Origin: Clostridia bacterium
Lineage (GTDB): Bacteria > Bacillota_A > Clostridia > Oscillospirales > Acutalibacteraceae
Length of the DNA stretch: 30,641 nt
Direction: 5' to 3'
Assembly (NCBI GenBank): GCA_017549665.1
Contig: JAFYUD010000093.1
Coordinates: forward strand, 1 to 30,641
The notes under the pieces were generated by a model. That model did not search any database. It was not told the origin of the DNA and saw only the letters and a program-made list of their open reading frames with translations. Positions 1 through 7,785 of the stretch are shown here, piece by piece. The translations under genes were made by a program, and so were the position numbers. How positions within the stretch are numbered: the first letter of the stretch is position 1; each line of letters starts with the position of its first letter.

Positions 1-825
1 CATAACAGACACGGGTGTTGTTTCGCAGATAACCTCTGCAACTGCACTGCCGAGACCGCCGATAACGCTGTGCTCTTCTGCAGTTACGATTGCGCCTGTC
101 TTCTTTGCTGCGTCAATTATGATATCACGGTCAAGAGGCTTGATAGTTGCCATATTGATAACAGCAGCGCTGATACCCTCAGCAGCAAGCATTTCAGCAG
201 CCTGAAGTGCTCTTTCAACCATAAGACCTGTTGCGATGATTGTAACATCTGTGCCTTCTTTAAGGTAAACGCCCTTACCGATTTCAAACTTGTAGTCTTC
301 GTCGAAGATTCTGGGCACTGCAAGTCTGCCGAATCGCATATAAACGGGGCCGTCAATTTCAGCAGCAGCCATAACTGCAAGTCTTGCTTCGATATCGTCA
401 GCAGGATTGATGATTGTCATGCCGGGAATTGTTCTCATAAGAGCAATATCCTCACAGCACTGATGGCTTGCACCGTCTTCACCGACAGAGATACCTGCAT
501 GAGTTGCACCGATTTTTACGTTAAGGTGGGGATAGCCGATAGTATTTCTTACCTGCTCGAATGCTCTGCCTGCAGCAAACATTGCGAAGGAAGAAGCAAA
601 AACAGTGTAGCCTGCTGTTGCCATACCTGCAGCAACACCCATCATATTGCTTTCTGCGATACCGCAGTCGATAAATCTTTCGGGGAATTCCTTTTTGAAC
701 ATTCCTGTCTTGGTAGCAGCTGCAAGGTCAGCATCAAAAACGATAACCTTGTCATTCTTCTGACCGAGTTCAACGAGAGCCTTACCGTAGGCATCTCTTG
801 TAGCTGTTTTGATTACGTCTGCCAT
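1..825 (-). CDS. Transketolase, C-terminal subunit (partial at window edge)
   Basis: This is the C-terminal half of a split transketolase (pyrimidine-binding plus C-terminal domains), which works with the adjacent N-terminal subunit to move two-carbon ketol units in the non-oxidative pentose phosphate pathway in the cytosol. The reverse strand starts ATG at 825 (MADVIKTATRDAYGKAL) and stays open for 275 codons to the edge of the window, so the last few dozen residues and the stop are missing. The motif DCGIAESNMMG carries the glutamate expected to activate thiamine diphosphate; the runs GATHAGISVGEDGASHQ and GLMVERALQAAEML are typical of the family. A ribosome site (GGAGG) overlaps the stop of the N-subunit gene, three bases upstream, so the two are translationally coupled. 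Some family members act as 1-deoxyxylulose-5-phosphate synthase-like proteins, but the split layout favours transketolase. Confidence 0.93.
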   Translation of the reverse strand, partial: MADVIKTATRDAYGKALVELGQKNDKVIVFDADLAAATKTGMFKKEFPERFIDCGIAESNMMGVAAGMATAGYTVFASSFAMFAAGRAFEQVRNTIGYPHLNVKIGATHAGISVGEDGASHQCCEDIALMRTIPGMTIINPADDIEARLAVMAAAEIDGPVYMRFGRLAVPRIFDEDYKFEIGKGVYLKEGTDVTIIATGLMVERALQAAEMLAAEGISAAVINMATIKPLDRDIIIDAAKKTGAIVTAEEHSVIGGLGSAVAEVICETTPVSVM

Positions 826-828
826 TGT

Positions 829-1671
829 TTAACCCTCCAGTTCTGCCTGAGCCTTGTCAAGCTCTGCCATTGCGATTGCGTACTGCTCAGCATTGGGAGC
901 TGAACCGTGCCATGAAACCTGATTTTCCATAAATGAAACGCCCTTGCCCTTAGTTGTCTTTGCAACAATTGCTGTGGGCTTGCCCTTGCATTCCTTTGCC
1001 TTTGCAAAAGCAGAAGCAACCTGCTCAATATCGTTACCGTCGATACAGATAACATTGAAGCCGAATGCTGCAAACTTCTCATCAATGGGATAAGGTGAGT
1101 TTACTTCTTCAATTGTGCCGTCGATCTGAAGATTATTGTTATCAACAATAACACAGAGATTGTCAAGCTTCTTTGCAGAAGCGAACATAGCAGCCTCCCA
1201 TACCTGACCCTCGCCAAGCTCACCGTCACCGAGGATAGCGTATGTTCTGAATGTATCACCGTCGAATTTTGAGCCGAGAGCCATACCTACTGCAGCAGAG
1301 ATACCCTGACCGAGAGAGCCTGTGCTCATGTCAACGCCGGGAACATAATTCATATTGGGATGACCCTGAAGAGGTGAATCACTCTTACGGAGTGTCTTCA
1401 TGTCCTCCATGGGGAAATAACCTGCGTTTGCAAGTTCCGCATAAAGTGCAGGAGCAGCATGACCCTTTGAAAGTACAAGTCTGTCTCTGTCTGCCTTACG
1501 GGGCTGTGAAGGGTCAACATTGAGTTCAACTCTGTAAAGATATGCAAGAATTTCTGCAATTGAAAGTGAACCGCCGGGATGACCTGATTTTGCATTGAAT
1601 GTTCCCTCGATTATACCCTTACGGATATTTACACAATCGAGAAGAAGCTGTTTTTTAAGTGTTGCTTCCAT
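829..1671 (-). CDS. Transketolase, N-terminal subunit
   Basis: This is the thiamine-diphosphate-binding half of a split transketolase, 280 residues, the usual size for this subunit. The cofactor and Mg-binding signature is clear: GDGELGEGQVWEAA followed by the asparagines of IVDNNNLQ. The early motif SGHPGGSLS and the stretch GSLGQGISAAVGMALG are also family hallmarks. I chose the ATG at 1671 (MEATLKKQLL) because AGGAG lies seven bases upstream; an in-frame start 18 codons earlier has no such site. The gene ends three bases before the C-subunit start, so the two form one transcription unit. It follows a metallophosphoesterase gene by about 50 bases. An inverted repeat of TGTAC and GTACA with a 4-base centre lies at 1707-1720 in that gap and could be part of an operator, but this is only suggestive. 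Confidence 0.95.
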   Translation of the reverse strand: MEATLKKQLLLDCVNIRKGIIEGTFNAKSGHPGGSLSIAEILAYLYRVELNVDPSQPRKADRDRLVLSKGHAAPALYAELANAGYFPMEDMKTLRKSDSPLQGHPNMNYVPGVDMSTGSLGQGISAAVGMALGSKFDGDTFRTYAILGDGELGEGQVWEAAMFASAKKLDNLCVIVDNNNLQIDGTIEEVNSPYPIDEKFAAFGFNVICIDGNDIEQVASAFAKAKECKGKPTAIVAKTTKGKGVSFMENQVSWHGSAPNAEQYAIAMAELDKAQAELEG

Positions 1672-1721
1672 ATTATCACTCCTATGATAATCTATAAAAT
1701 TTAAAATGTACGTGTGTACAA

Positions 1722-2570
1722 TCAATTTTCAACTGTTACTGACAGGATTTCGGGACGATTGAAAAGTCGGGGGACAATATAATACCCCTCAAGACCTGCC
1801 GACAGAAACATTTTCATTCTGCCGAAATCGTACTCACCCTTGTCATATTCAGGGAAGAATCCCTGCTCCGGCGCATAGACACCGCCCACAACGGGAAGAC
1901 GCCATATTCCGCCGTGGTCATGTCCGCAGAAAACTGCGTCAATATCCCACTCATCATCTGTATAGATAAATGTATTGGGTCTGTGCATAAGCAGAAGCTT
2001 TACAGCATCAGTATCCTCAAACTCTCTGAGAAATGCGTAGACCTCTGACTTGTGCCACTTGTCACCGTAATCCTCGAGATAAACGCTGTGGTCAAACATT
2101 CCGCCGATACGGACCTTCTGCCCTTTTATCTCAATATCGCAGTAAGAGCCGTCAAGGACAGTAACTCCGCAATTGCGTGCATATTCCATACAGTTCTCAC
2201 CCGTCAGAATGTCATAACGCTTGTCGTGATTTCCCGGGGTTATGTACGTGTCGGCAATCTCACTGACGCTTCTGAGAAATGCGTTGATTTTCTCTGCATT
2301 GCTCTGCCCTGCGTGGTAATCGTAAAAATCACCCACAAGGAAAATAACGTCAGGCTCAGTTGCCCTGACCTTGTCAAGAAGCACACTGTAATCCTTGCCG
2401 TACCATGCAAAATGAAGGTCAGACAAAACTGCAATTTTAAAAGATGCGCAGGTGTCTGCCTTTAATGTATATTCAGTTGTTTTCAGCGCCATATCAGACA
2501 CAGCTGCAACTGTCATTGCGGCAGTCATAAGCGATACGGCAGCAGGAAGAATAATTTTTTTCAGTTTCAT
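1722..2570 (-). CDS. Membrane-anchored metallophosphoesterase (calcineurin-like)
   Basis: This 282-residue protein begins MKLKKIILPAAV with a hydrophobic N-terminal segment (about residues 5-25), so it is probably tethered to or exported across the membrane. All canonical metallophosphoesterase motifs are present in order: LSDLHFAWYG (motif I, D-x-H), LVGDFYDYH (GD), TPGNHDKR (GNH), LLMHRP (H) and FCGHDHGG (GHxH). It resembles the YkuE-type membrane phosphoesterases of Firmicutes; the substrate cannot be read from the sequence. The ATG at 2570 is preferred over an in-frame TTG six codons upstream because an AGG lies at suitable spacing and the signal segment then starts properly. Its dinuclear metal site is intact, unlike motif I of the two secreted paralogs further right, and it is clearly a different subfamily. 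Confidence 0.88.
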   Translation of the reverse strand: MKLKKIILPAAVSLMTAAMTVAAVSDMALKTTEYTLKADTCASFKIAVLSDLHFAWYGKDYSVLLDKVRATEPDVIFLVGDFYDYHAGQSNAEKINAFLRSVSEIADTYITPGNHDKRYDILTGENCMEYARNCGVTVLDGSYCDIEIKGQKVRIGGMFDHSVYLEDYGDKWHKSEVYAFLREFEDTDAVKLLLMHRPNTFIYTDDEWDIDAVFCGHDHGGIWRLPVVGGVYAPEQGFFPEYDKGEYDFGRMKMFLSAGLEGYYIVPRLFNRPEILSVTVEN

Positions 2571-2610
2571 AAAATCATACCTGAACAATACAAAAAAATC
2601 CGTTGTGTAT

Positions 2611-2719
2611 ACAGCAGGGGCGATGATTCATCGCCTGCCTGAACAAACTGAATCACGAATTGTGTTTTTATCCGACAATCTGATACCAACAACAGCCTCC
2701 CTCCCCGAGGGAGCCTTGG
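2611..2719. repeat. Two palindromic intergenic repeat modules
   Basis: The gap between the phosphoesterase and the rluD-like gene (2571-2731) holds two hairpin modules that recur elsewhere in the window. The first, GGCGATGATTCATCGCC at 2619-2635, matches the palindromes at 12038-12054 and 18289-18307. The second, at 2697-2713, is a perfect 7-bp stem (CTCCCTC, loop CCC, GAGGGAG) and recurs in reverse orientation at about 18344-18361, with matching flanks (CAAGG on one side, GCTGTTG on the other). Neither is followed by a strong U-tract in the direction of the neighbouring genes, so they look like dispersed repeats rather than terminators. Confidence 0.75.
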
Positions 2720-2731
2720 TGTAAAAAACAT

Positions 2732-3640
2732 TTATTGTTCTTCCATCTTTTTCAGGAAATCGGTGAAATACTCCGGCAAATCGGATGTGAATTCCATATA
2801 CTCCCCTGTTTTCGGGTGGATAAAGCCGATAACCCTTGCGTGAAGGCACTGACCTTTCAGTCCGTATGTATGCTTTGCGTCACCGTAAACGGTATCACCT
2901 GCAACGGGATGTCCCATTGAAGCCGCATGGACTCGTATCTGATGCGTCCTGCCTGTTTCAAGGATGAATCTGCAGTGGCAGAAGCCTCTGAAACGCTCAA
3001 TGACCTGATAATGTGTCACGGCATTTCTCGGATTCAGACCGTTGATTGCCTGTTTTTTTCTGTCCTGAGGACTTCTTCCCAAGGGACGGTCGATTGTACC
3101 GCTGTCCTCCCTGAAATTACCCACAACAACAGCCTCATACTCACGTCTGAAGCTGTGCGCCTGAATCTGCGCTGCAAGTGAGGTGTGCGCAGTGTCATTC
3201 TTCGCAACTATCAGAAGTCCGCTTGTATCCTTGTCAATTCTGTGGACGATTCCGGGACGGATAACACCGTTTATACCCGAAAGGCTGTCACCGCAGTGGT
3301 ACATCAGCGCATTTACAAGAGTGCCCGTATAATTCCCCGGTGCAGGATGCACAACCATATCCTTCGGCTTGTTTACCACAAGCAGATCGCTGTCCTCATA
3401 AACGATCTCAAGTGGGATATTTTCGGGAAGCACGTCAAGGTTTTCCGGCTCGGGAATCTCAGCCGTAATAGTGTCACCGTTTTTCACCTTGACACTTTTT
3501 GTAGCCGTTTTTCCGTTTACCGTAACCTTGCCTTCCTCAATAAGCTTTGCGCAGACGCTTCTGGAAAGGTCGGAATTGTCGCTTAAAAACTTGTCGAGTC
3601 TTCCGCCGCCGTCATTTACGGCAAGTTCAAGAATTTCCAT
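2732..3640 (-). CDS. RluA-family 23S rRNA pseudouridine synthase (RluD-like)
   Basis: The 302-residue product would isomerise specific uridines of 23S rRNA to pseudouridine. An S4 RNA-binding domain occupies roughly residues 12-60 (RLDKFLSDNSDLSRSVCAKL), and the catalytic domain follows. The signature HRIDKDTSGLL places the catalytic aspartate at residue 136. The size and two-domain order match RluD/RluA-type enzymes. The start ATG at 3640 has GGAGAAGG just upstream. The gene overlaps the end of lspA by 14 bases, the lspA-rluD order common in Firmicutes, so it is the last gene of the long operon. Which uridine it modifies cannot be read from sequence. No clear terminator follows before the repeat-rich gap. 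Confidence 0.93.
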   Translation of the reverse strand: MEILELAVNDGGGRLDKFLSDNSDLSRSVCAKLIEEGKVTVNGKTATKSVKVKNGDTITAEIPEPENLDVLPENIPLEIVYEDSDLLVVNKPKDMVVHPAPGNYTGTLVNALMYHCGDSLSGINGVIRPGIVHRIDKDTSGLLIVAKNDTAHTSLAAQIQAHSFRREYEAVVVGNFREDSGTIDRPLGRSPQDRKKQAINGLNPRNAVTHYQVIERFRGFCHCRFILETGRTHQIRVHAASMGHPVAGDTVYGDAKHTYGLKGQCLHARVIGFIHPKTGEYMEFTSDLPEYFTDFLKKMEEQ

Positions 3641-4136
3641 CTGCCTTCTCCTGCTTCTTGAGCTTTTCTTCCTTTATAATCTCATAAATAAGAATTCCGC
3701 ACAGTCCGAATGTACCGCAGACAACAAGAATATCTGCGAAATTGAACACGGGGAAATCAATAAAAAGTGTCTTTATATAGTCAACCACATAGCCCTGTGC
3801 GAAACGGTCGATAAGATTACCTGCTCCGCCTGCGAAAATACAGACTGTGCAGATATTTTTGATTCTGCCATCGGCAAAAAACATATAAACCGCCACGCCG
3901 ATAAGCATGAGAAGAGTGAATACGGACAGAAGCATTGTTGAGTCCGAAAAAGCACTGAATGCCGCACCTGTATTTTCCGCATAGGAAAGAGCGATAAAAT
4001 TCTTTATAAGAACAATACCCTCTTTACCCATGAGATTATCAACAGCAAGCACCTTTATCCACTGATCAAGACCCACCAGCGCTGCCGAAATGACTATTTC
4101 AACAGCAAAAACTATGAATTTCCGAGAATTTTTCAT
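3627..4136 (-). CDS. lspA: Lipoprotein signal peptidase (signal peptidase II)
   Basis: LspA is the polytopic membrane aspartyl protease that removes the signal peptide from lipidated prolipoproteins. The 169-residue protein has four hydrophobic segments (about residues 8-26, 66-87, 95-106 and 134-152). The conserved blocks are NTGAAF (55-60), GGAGNLIDR with the first catalytic aspartate at 110, and FNFADI with the second at 135. The C-terminus is charged and cytosolic (EEKLKKQEKAD). Its start overlaps the end of the DivIVA-like gene by four bases (ATGA), so translation is probably coupled. A substrate for it lies in this window: the GerC-type lipoprotein at 23453-24598. Confidence 0.95.
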   Translation of the reverse strand: MKNSRKFIVFAVEIVISAALVGLDQWIKVLAVDNLMGKEGIVLIKNFIALSYAENTGAAFSAFSDSTMLLSVFTLLMLIGVAVYMFFADGRIKNICTVCIFAGGAGNLIDRFAQGYVVDYIKTLFIDFPVFNFADILVVCGTFGLCGILIYEIIKEEKLKKQEKADGNS

Positions 4137-6439
4137 CTTCTTCTCTTTTTCTTGTTTCTGCGGTCTCTTCTGGCATTTTCTCTTTCCTGCTTCTTGCCTT
4201 CATCAACCTCAAACATGCTGAAATCTATTTCAAAATCTTCTGCAGGCTCCTGAGCTTCAATTGTGAAGTCTTCAAAATCATCATCAATGAAAGCATCGTC
4301 AGCCGCAATCTGGCTTTCACTTGCTTCGGGCACTTCGGGAACAAAGACCTTTACATCGTCTTCCTTCTCAAAAAGCTCGTCCCAGACATCATCGAAAATA
4401 TCGTCCATGTCATCATTCTGTGCCTCTTCAGCAGCTTCTTCTGCTGTCTCTTCTGCAGCTTCCTCAGCTGTCTCTTCTGCAACTTCTTCGTCATCAGAAA
4501 ATTCAAAATCGAATTCGAATTCTTCTTCAATGAATTCATCAACGTCATCCTCTGCCTGTACAGCAGTTTCAGCCTCTTCCTCTTCAATAACGATTTCTTC
4601 TTCAGCTGCTTCTTCAGTTACTTCCTGAGCAATTTCTTCGGTTTCTTCTGCTGTCTCTTCAGCAATCTCTTCGATTACTTCTTCGGCAACCTCTTCAACC
4701 ACTTCTTCTGCGATTTCTTCAGCAATTTCTTCAGCAGCCTCTTCAACAGCCTCTTCAGCAGCCTCTTCAGCAACCTCTTCGATTACTTCTTCAGCAGCTT
4801 CTTCTATCACTTCTTCAGCGATTTCCTCTGCTGTTTCTTCAGCAGCTTCTTCGGGAATTTCAACAATTATTTCAGCAACTTCTTCTGCTACCTCTTCGGT
4901 TACAGCTTCTTCAATTACTGCAACCTCTTCTTCGGGCATTACAGGCTCAGTGATTTCTACACCCTTAGCCATGATTTCCTCAGTTGACTTAAGCATTTCT
5001 GCGGAATCAATACCGAAACAAAGAAGAATATCCTCAAGATTTTCACTTGCAACTGCAGCTTCAAGAGATTCGCTGTCAGAAGCGAAAACAGCCTCGTCAG
5101 CTTCAAGAAGAGCGATGTCACCAAGCTCCTCGTTTACGGGGATTTCAGTGATAACTGAGCTCATCTTGTGGAACTGAGATGTAAGCTTTGCGTATGCATC
5201 GTCAGCAATTGTCTTTACACTTGTGTAACGCTCAACAGCAGATGTGATAGCTTCGTTTACTGCTGTCATTCTCTCGTTAAGCTCGTCGTTGAGTCTGTTT
5301 ACGTCAGCCTGAGCCTTAAGAAGAATGCCCGTTGCTGCAACCTTTGACTTTGCAACAATACTATGTACATAAGCATCTGTTTCTGCCTTGATTTTTTCAG
5401 CATTTGCAATTGTAGCTTCAGCCTGAGCATTTGCGTTTCTGACAGTTACTTCAGCCTGAGCATTTGCATTGTTTACAGTTGCAACAGCTTCTGCATTTGC
5501 CTTGCTGAGAGTAGCAGCAGCTTCTTCATTAGCCTGGTTTACAGTAGCTTCTGCAGCAGCATTTGCTTCATTTATTGTGGTTGCAGCAGTAGCCTTTGCT
5601 TCGTTTACAGCTGTCTCAGCCTGTGCAACTGAATCTGCATAAGCTTCAGCAGCCTGCTGCTTTGCTTCGTTTACAATTTCCTCTGCCTTTTGTCTTGCTT
5701 CAGCGGTAATTGCGGCTGCATCCTGCTCTGCCTTTGCAATAGTCACCTCTGAATACATGACAGCTTCCTTCTTCATATCGAAAGCTTCTGACTTGAGAGC
5801 TTCAGCATCTGACTTTGCCTTTTCAGCATCAGCAATAATACCGTCTGAAACAGACTGAGCCTTACGTGCAGCCTCATTTACGATTTCCTCAGCAGTCTGA
5901 GTAGCATCGTTGATGACAGTTTCTGCACTGCCGTTTATTTCGTCAACTGTTTTCTGAATATCAAGCTTAGCCTCGTCAACAACTGTCTTTGCTTCCTCAT
6001 CGGCAGCATCCATAACAGCCTGAGCCTTCTGTGTTGCCTCGTCGATGATTTCCTGAGCCTGCTTCTTTGCTTCCTCAAGGATAGCATCTCTGTCAACGTA
6101 AACCTGATTTGAGCGCTCTCTTGCCTCGTTGACAATTTTCTTGCCTTCATTCTTGGCAGCTTCAATCATCTTTGCAACAACAGACTCTGCACCTGCAATA
6201 GTCTGAGCCGCAGTTTTCTGAGCAGTAAGAAGAGTTTCGGTCATGTAGCTTTCAGTCTTCTTATACTCGTCGATTTTCTTAGCAAAGATAGTAAGTCTTC
6301 TTACAATCTCCTTGTTTTCATTGAAAAGCTCATCAAAAGCCTTTGCAGTGGATTCGACAAACGCATCCACTTCGGCTCCTTCGTAATTTCCGTCCTCAAG
6401 GACTTTCAGATTATGTTTTCTGATATCTGCACCGGTCAT
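4133..6439 (-). CDS. Giant DivIVA-like coiled-coil protein with hendecad and acidic tetrad repeats
   Basis: The 768-residue protein probably acts at the division site or membrane. Its N-terminus (about residues 5-60) resembles a DivIVA/GpsB domain: NYEGAEVDAFVESTAKAFDELFNENKE fits the usual pattern of an EVDAFL-type segment followed by a coiled coil, although the membrane-binding loop is less clear. Residues 122-355 form an alanine-rich coiled coil in 11-residue units. Residues 502-672 are extremely acidic, with 16 consecutive four-residue units (AEEI, AEEV, IEEA and so on) at 537-600. The protein ends in a strongly basic tail (NARRDRRNKKKRRR). DivIVA proteins are normally 150-350 residues, so this one is more than twice the usual size. 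It sits directly after sepF, the classic position of divIVA in the Firmicutes division cluster. The start ATG at 6439 has GGAAGG upstream. The DivIVA assignment rests on the N-terminal pattern and location. Confidence 0.72.
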   Translation of the reverse strand: MTGADIRKHNLKVLEDGNYEGAEVDAFVESTAKAFDELFNENKEIVRRLTIFAKKIDEYKKTESYMTETLLTAQKTAAQTIAGAESVVAKMIEAAKNEGKKIVNEARERSNQVYVDRDAILEEAKKQAQEIIDEATQKAQAVMDAADEEAKTVVDEAKLDIQKTVDEINGSAETVINDATQTAEEIVNEAARKAQSVSDGIIADAEKAKSDAEALKSEAFDMKKEAVMYSEVTIAKAEQDAAAITAEARQKAEEIVNEAKQQAAEAYADSVAQAETAVNEAKATAATTINEANAAAEATVNQANEEAAATLSKANAEAVATVNNANAQAEVTVRNANAQAEATIANAEKIKAETDAYVHSIVAKSKVAATGILLKAQADVNRLNDELNERMTAVNEAITSAVERYTSVKTIADDAYAKLTSQFHKMSSVITEIPVNEELGDIALLEADEAVFASDSESLEAAVASENLEDILLCFGIDSAEMLKSTEEIMAKGVEITEPVMPEEEVAVIEEAVTEEVAEEVAEIIVEIPEEAAEETAEEIAEEVIEEAAEEVIEEVAEEAAEEAVEEAAEEIAEEIAEEVVEEVAEEVIEEIAEETAEETEEIAQEVTEEAAEEEIVIEEEEAETAVQAEDDVDEFIEEEFEFDFEFSDDEEVAEETAEEAAEETAEEAAEEAQNDDMDDIFDDVWDELFEKEDDVKVFVPEVPEASESQIAADDAFIDDDFEDFTIEAQEPAEDFEIDFSMFEVDEGKKQERENARRDRRNKKKRRR
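4640..4831 (-). repeat. In-frame 12-bp-period coding repeat (AEEx tetrads)
   Basis: This stretch encodes residues 537-600 of the DivIVA-like protein as 16 uninterrupted four-residue units of the form x-E-E-x, where x is A, V, I or T. The codons vary (GAA and GAG mixed; several Ala, Val and Ile codons), so the DNA is not a fresh tandem duplication although the protein pattern is exact. The minus strand is strongly purine-rich here. A looser continuation of the same composition occurs around residues 652-672. Confidence 0.85.
5375..6076 (-). repeat. In-frame 33-bp-period coding repeat (hendecad coiled coil)
   Basis: Codons 122-355 of the DivIVA-like protein fall into 11-residue units. From residue 122 the units include DEATQKAQAVM and NDATQTAEEIV; from residue 257 they include NEAKATAATTI, NEANAAAEATV and NNANAQAEVTV. 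The register jumps by three residues between the two blocks (near 243-256). An 11-residue period (three helical turns) is the mark of a nearly straight or slightly right-handed coiled coil, unlike the seven-residue period of common left-handed coils. Confidence 0.82.
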
Positions 6440-6469
6440 ACTAAATTACCTTCCGTTCTCATTCTATTA

Positions 6470-7024
6470 TTAAACAAAGAAAACGCCATTGCTCTCAAGC
6501 TCGTAGAGCAGATCACCCATAACGTCAACGTTATAAGGAGTGATGATGAATGTGCTTTTTGCGATCTTTTTGATTTCGCCGTCATTTGCATAAGCAACAC
6601 CGCTGAGGAAGTCAAGAAGTCGGAGTGCCTCTTCCTTATTGGTGGACTCAAGATTAAGAACGATGGTTCTCTTCTCATTGAGATTGTCAGCAATTTCTCT
6701 TGCGTCAGAGAATTTTTCAGGCTTTGTAAGAACAACCTGAAGCTTTGCAGTGGTGTGGATATCCACAACCTTGCTTGAATGACCTGCAGCAGAGGTTCTG
6801 AAAGTAGTTCTGCTCTGTGAAGCAGAGGGTCTTTCAAAAGATGCCAGATTGTAGTCATCCTTAGGTGCTCTGTAAGAAGAATAAGAAGTCTTCTTCTCAG
6901 CAGCTTCCTTTTTTCTGATTACGGGAGCTTCATCCTCCTCGTACTCATCCTCCATCTCCTCATCCTCATCGTAATCAGGTTCAGGAGCGTCCATGTAATT
7001 TTTGAATTTTTCCCAGATTCCCAT
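6470..7024 (-). CDS. sepF: Cell division protein SepF
   Basis: SepF binds FtsZ at the division ring and, through an N-terminal amphipathic helix, ties it to the membrane. The 184-residue product begins MGIWEKFKNYM, the typical SepF membrane-binding helix, followed by a very acidic linker (DYDEDEEMEDEYEEDE, about residues 18-33), a basic low-complexity linker, and a C-terminal SepF domain (about residues 85-184) with the family pattern KPEKFSDAREIADNL, then NLESTNKEEALRLLDFLSG and FIITPYNVDV. I chose the ATG at 7024 because AGAGG lies upstream and the amphipathic helix starts there; an in-frame start six codons earlier lacks this. It lies between the yggS-like gene and the DivIVA-like gene, the conserved Firmicutes order. 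Confidence 0.95.
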   Translation of the reverse strand: MGIWEKFKNYMDAPEPDYDEDEEMEDEYEEDEAPVIRKKEAAEKKTSYSSYRAPKDDYNLASFERPSASQSRTTFRTSAAGHSSKVVDIHTTAKLQVVLTKPEKFSDAREIADNLNEKRTIVLNLESTNKEEALRLLDFLSGVAYANDGEIKKIAKSTFIITPYNVDVMGDLLYELESNGVFFV

Positions 7025-7061
7025 ATTAAACAATCCTCTCAATATATATTATAACGTATTA

Positions 7062-7772
7062 TTACCTGTATATTCTTGGGCCGAAAATTGACGAGCCGAC
7101 TCTTACAAGGTTGGAGCCTGAAAGAATAGCGTCCTCAAAATCGCCCGACATTCCCATAGACAGAATGTCCATACTTACATTATCACTTTTTTTGCTTCCA
7201 ATGTCAATAAACAGACGGTACATTTCGTCAAAAAATTTTCTCAATTCCCCGTTATTTTCGCAGATGGGAGGAATGGTCATAAGACCTTTGATTGCAATAT
7301 GCCGCATTTCGGCAATCTCGGCAAAACTTTCCATAAACAATGACTTGTCCATGCCCGTTTTTGACTCTTCGCCGCCTACATTGATTTCAATAAGCACATT
7401 TGCAGTCATGTTGTTCTTCTCAGCCTGACGCTCAATCTCCTTTGCAAGAGAAACAGAGTCAACGGACTGAATCATGTCAACCTCGGTAATGATTTTTCTT
7501 ACCTTGTTTGACTGCAGATGGCCGATAAGATGCTTTTCGGTATTTTCAAGATTAAGGCTGTCCTTCTTGCCTAAAAACTCCTGCACCTTGTTTTCACCGA
7601 TAAGGTCAATTCCCTGCGCAATTGCATGATTTATGTAAACGGGATCAACTGTTTTTGTAACCGCCATAAAGCGGACATCCTTCTCTTTCCTGCCGCTTTT
7701 AACCGCAGCCTGAGCAATCCTTTCACGGATATGCTTTATATTCTCTTCAATATCAATAAATTTAGGATCCAT
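7062..7772 (-). CDS. YggS-family pyridoxal phosphate homeostasis protein
   Basis: Members of this family (YggS/YlmE/PLPBP) are single-domain TIM-barrel proteins that bind pyridoxal 5'-phosphate and keep vitamin B6 and amino-acid pools in balance; no catalytic activity is established. The 236-residue product shows the PLP lysine in RFMAVTKTVD (lysine 40), the pattern IGENKVQEF, HLIGHLQSNK and a C-terminal phosphate-binding stretch, LSMGMSGDFEDAILSGSNLVRVGSSIFG. I prefer the ATG at 7772 because AAGGCGG sits eight bases upstream; an in-frame GTG three codons earlier would overlap that site. The ribosome site overlaps the stop of the HlyD-like gene. YlmE next to SepF (YlmF) is the standard Firmicutes arrangement. 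Confidence 0.95.
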   Translation of the reverse strand: MDPKFIDIEENIKHIRERIAQAAVKSGRKEKDVRFMAVTKTVDPVYINHAIAQGIDLIGENKVQEFLGKKDSLNLENTEKHLIGHLQSNKVRKIITEVDMIQSVDSVSLAKEIERQAEKNNMTANVLIEINVGGEESKTGMDKSLFMESFAEIAEMRHIAIKGLMTIPPICENNGELRKFFDEMYRLFIDIGSKKSDNVSMDILSMGMSGDFEDAILSGSNLVRVGSSIFGPRIYR

Positions 7773-7785
7773 ATTTTTCACCGCC

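Noticed and set aside
70..903. Plus-strand reading frame of 277 codons, Cys/Ser-rich.
   Set aside because: It is antisense to the transketolase C-subunit, which has intact family motifs; composition reflects the opposite strand's codons.
1707..1720. Inverted repeat TGTAC-GTGT-GTACA upstream of the transketolase genes as an operator.
   Set aside because: Short and partly similar to the common TGTACA heptamers; not enough support to annotate as a regulatory site.
4263..4628. Plus-strand serine-rich reading frame.
   Set aside because: It mirrors the Glu/Ala codons of the DivIVA-like protein on the other strand; no ribosome site or independent signal.
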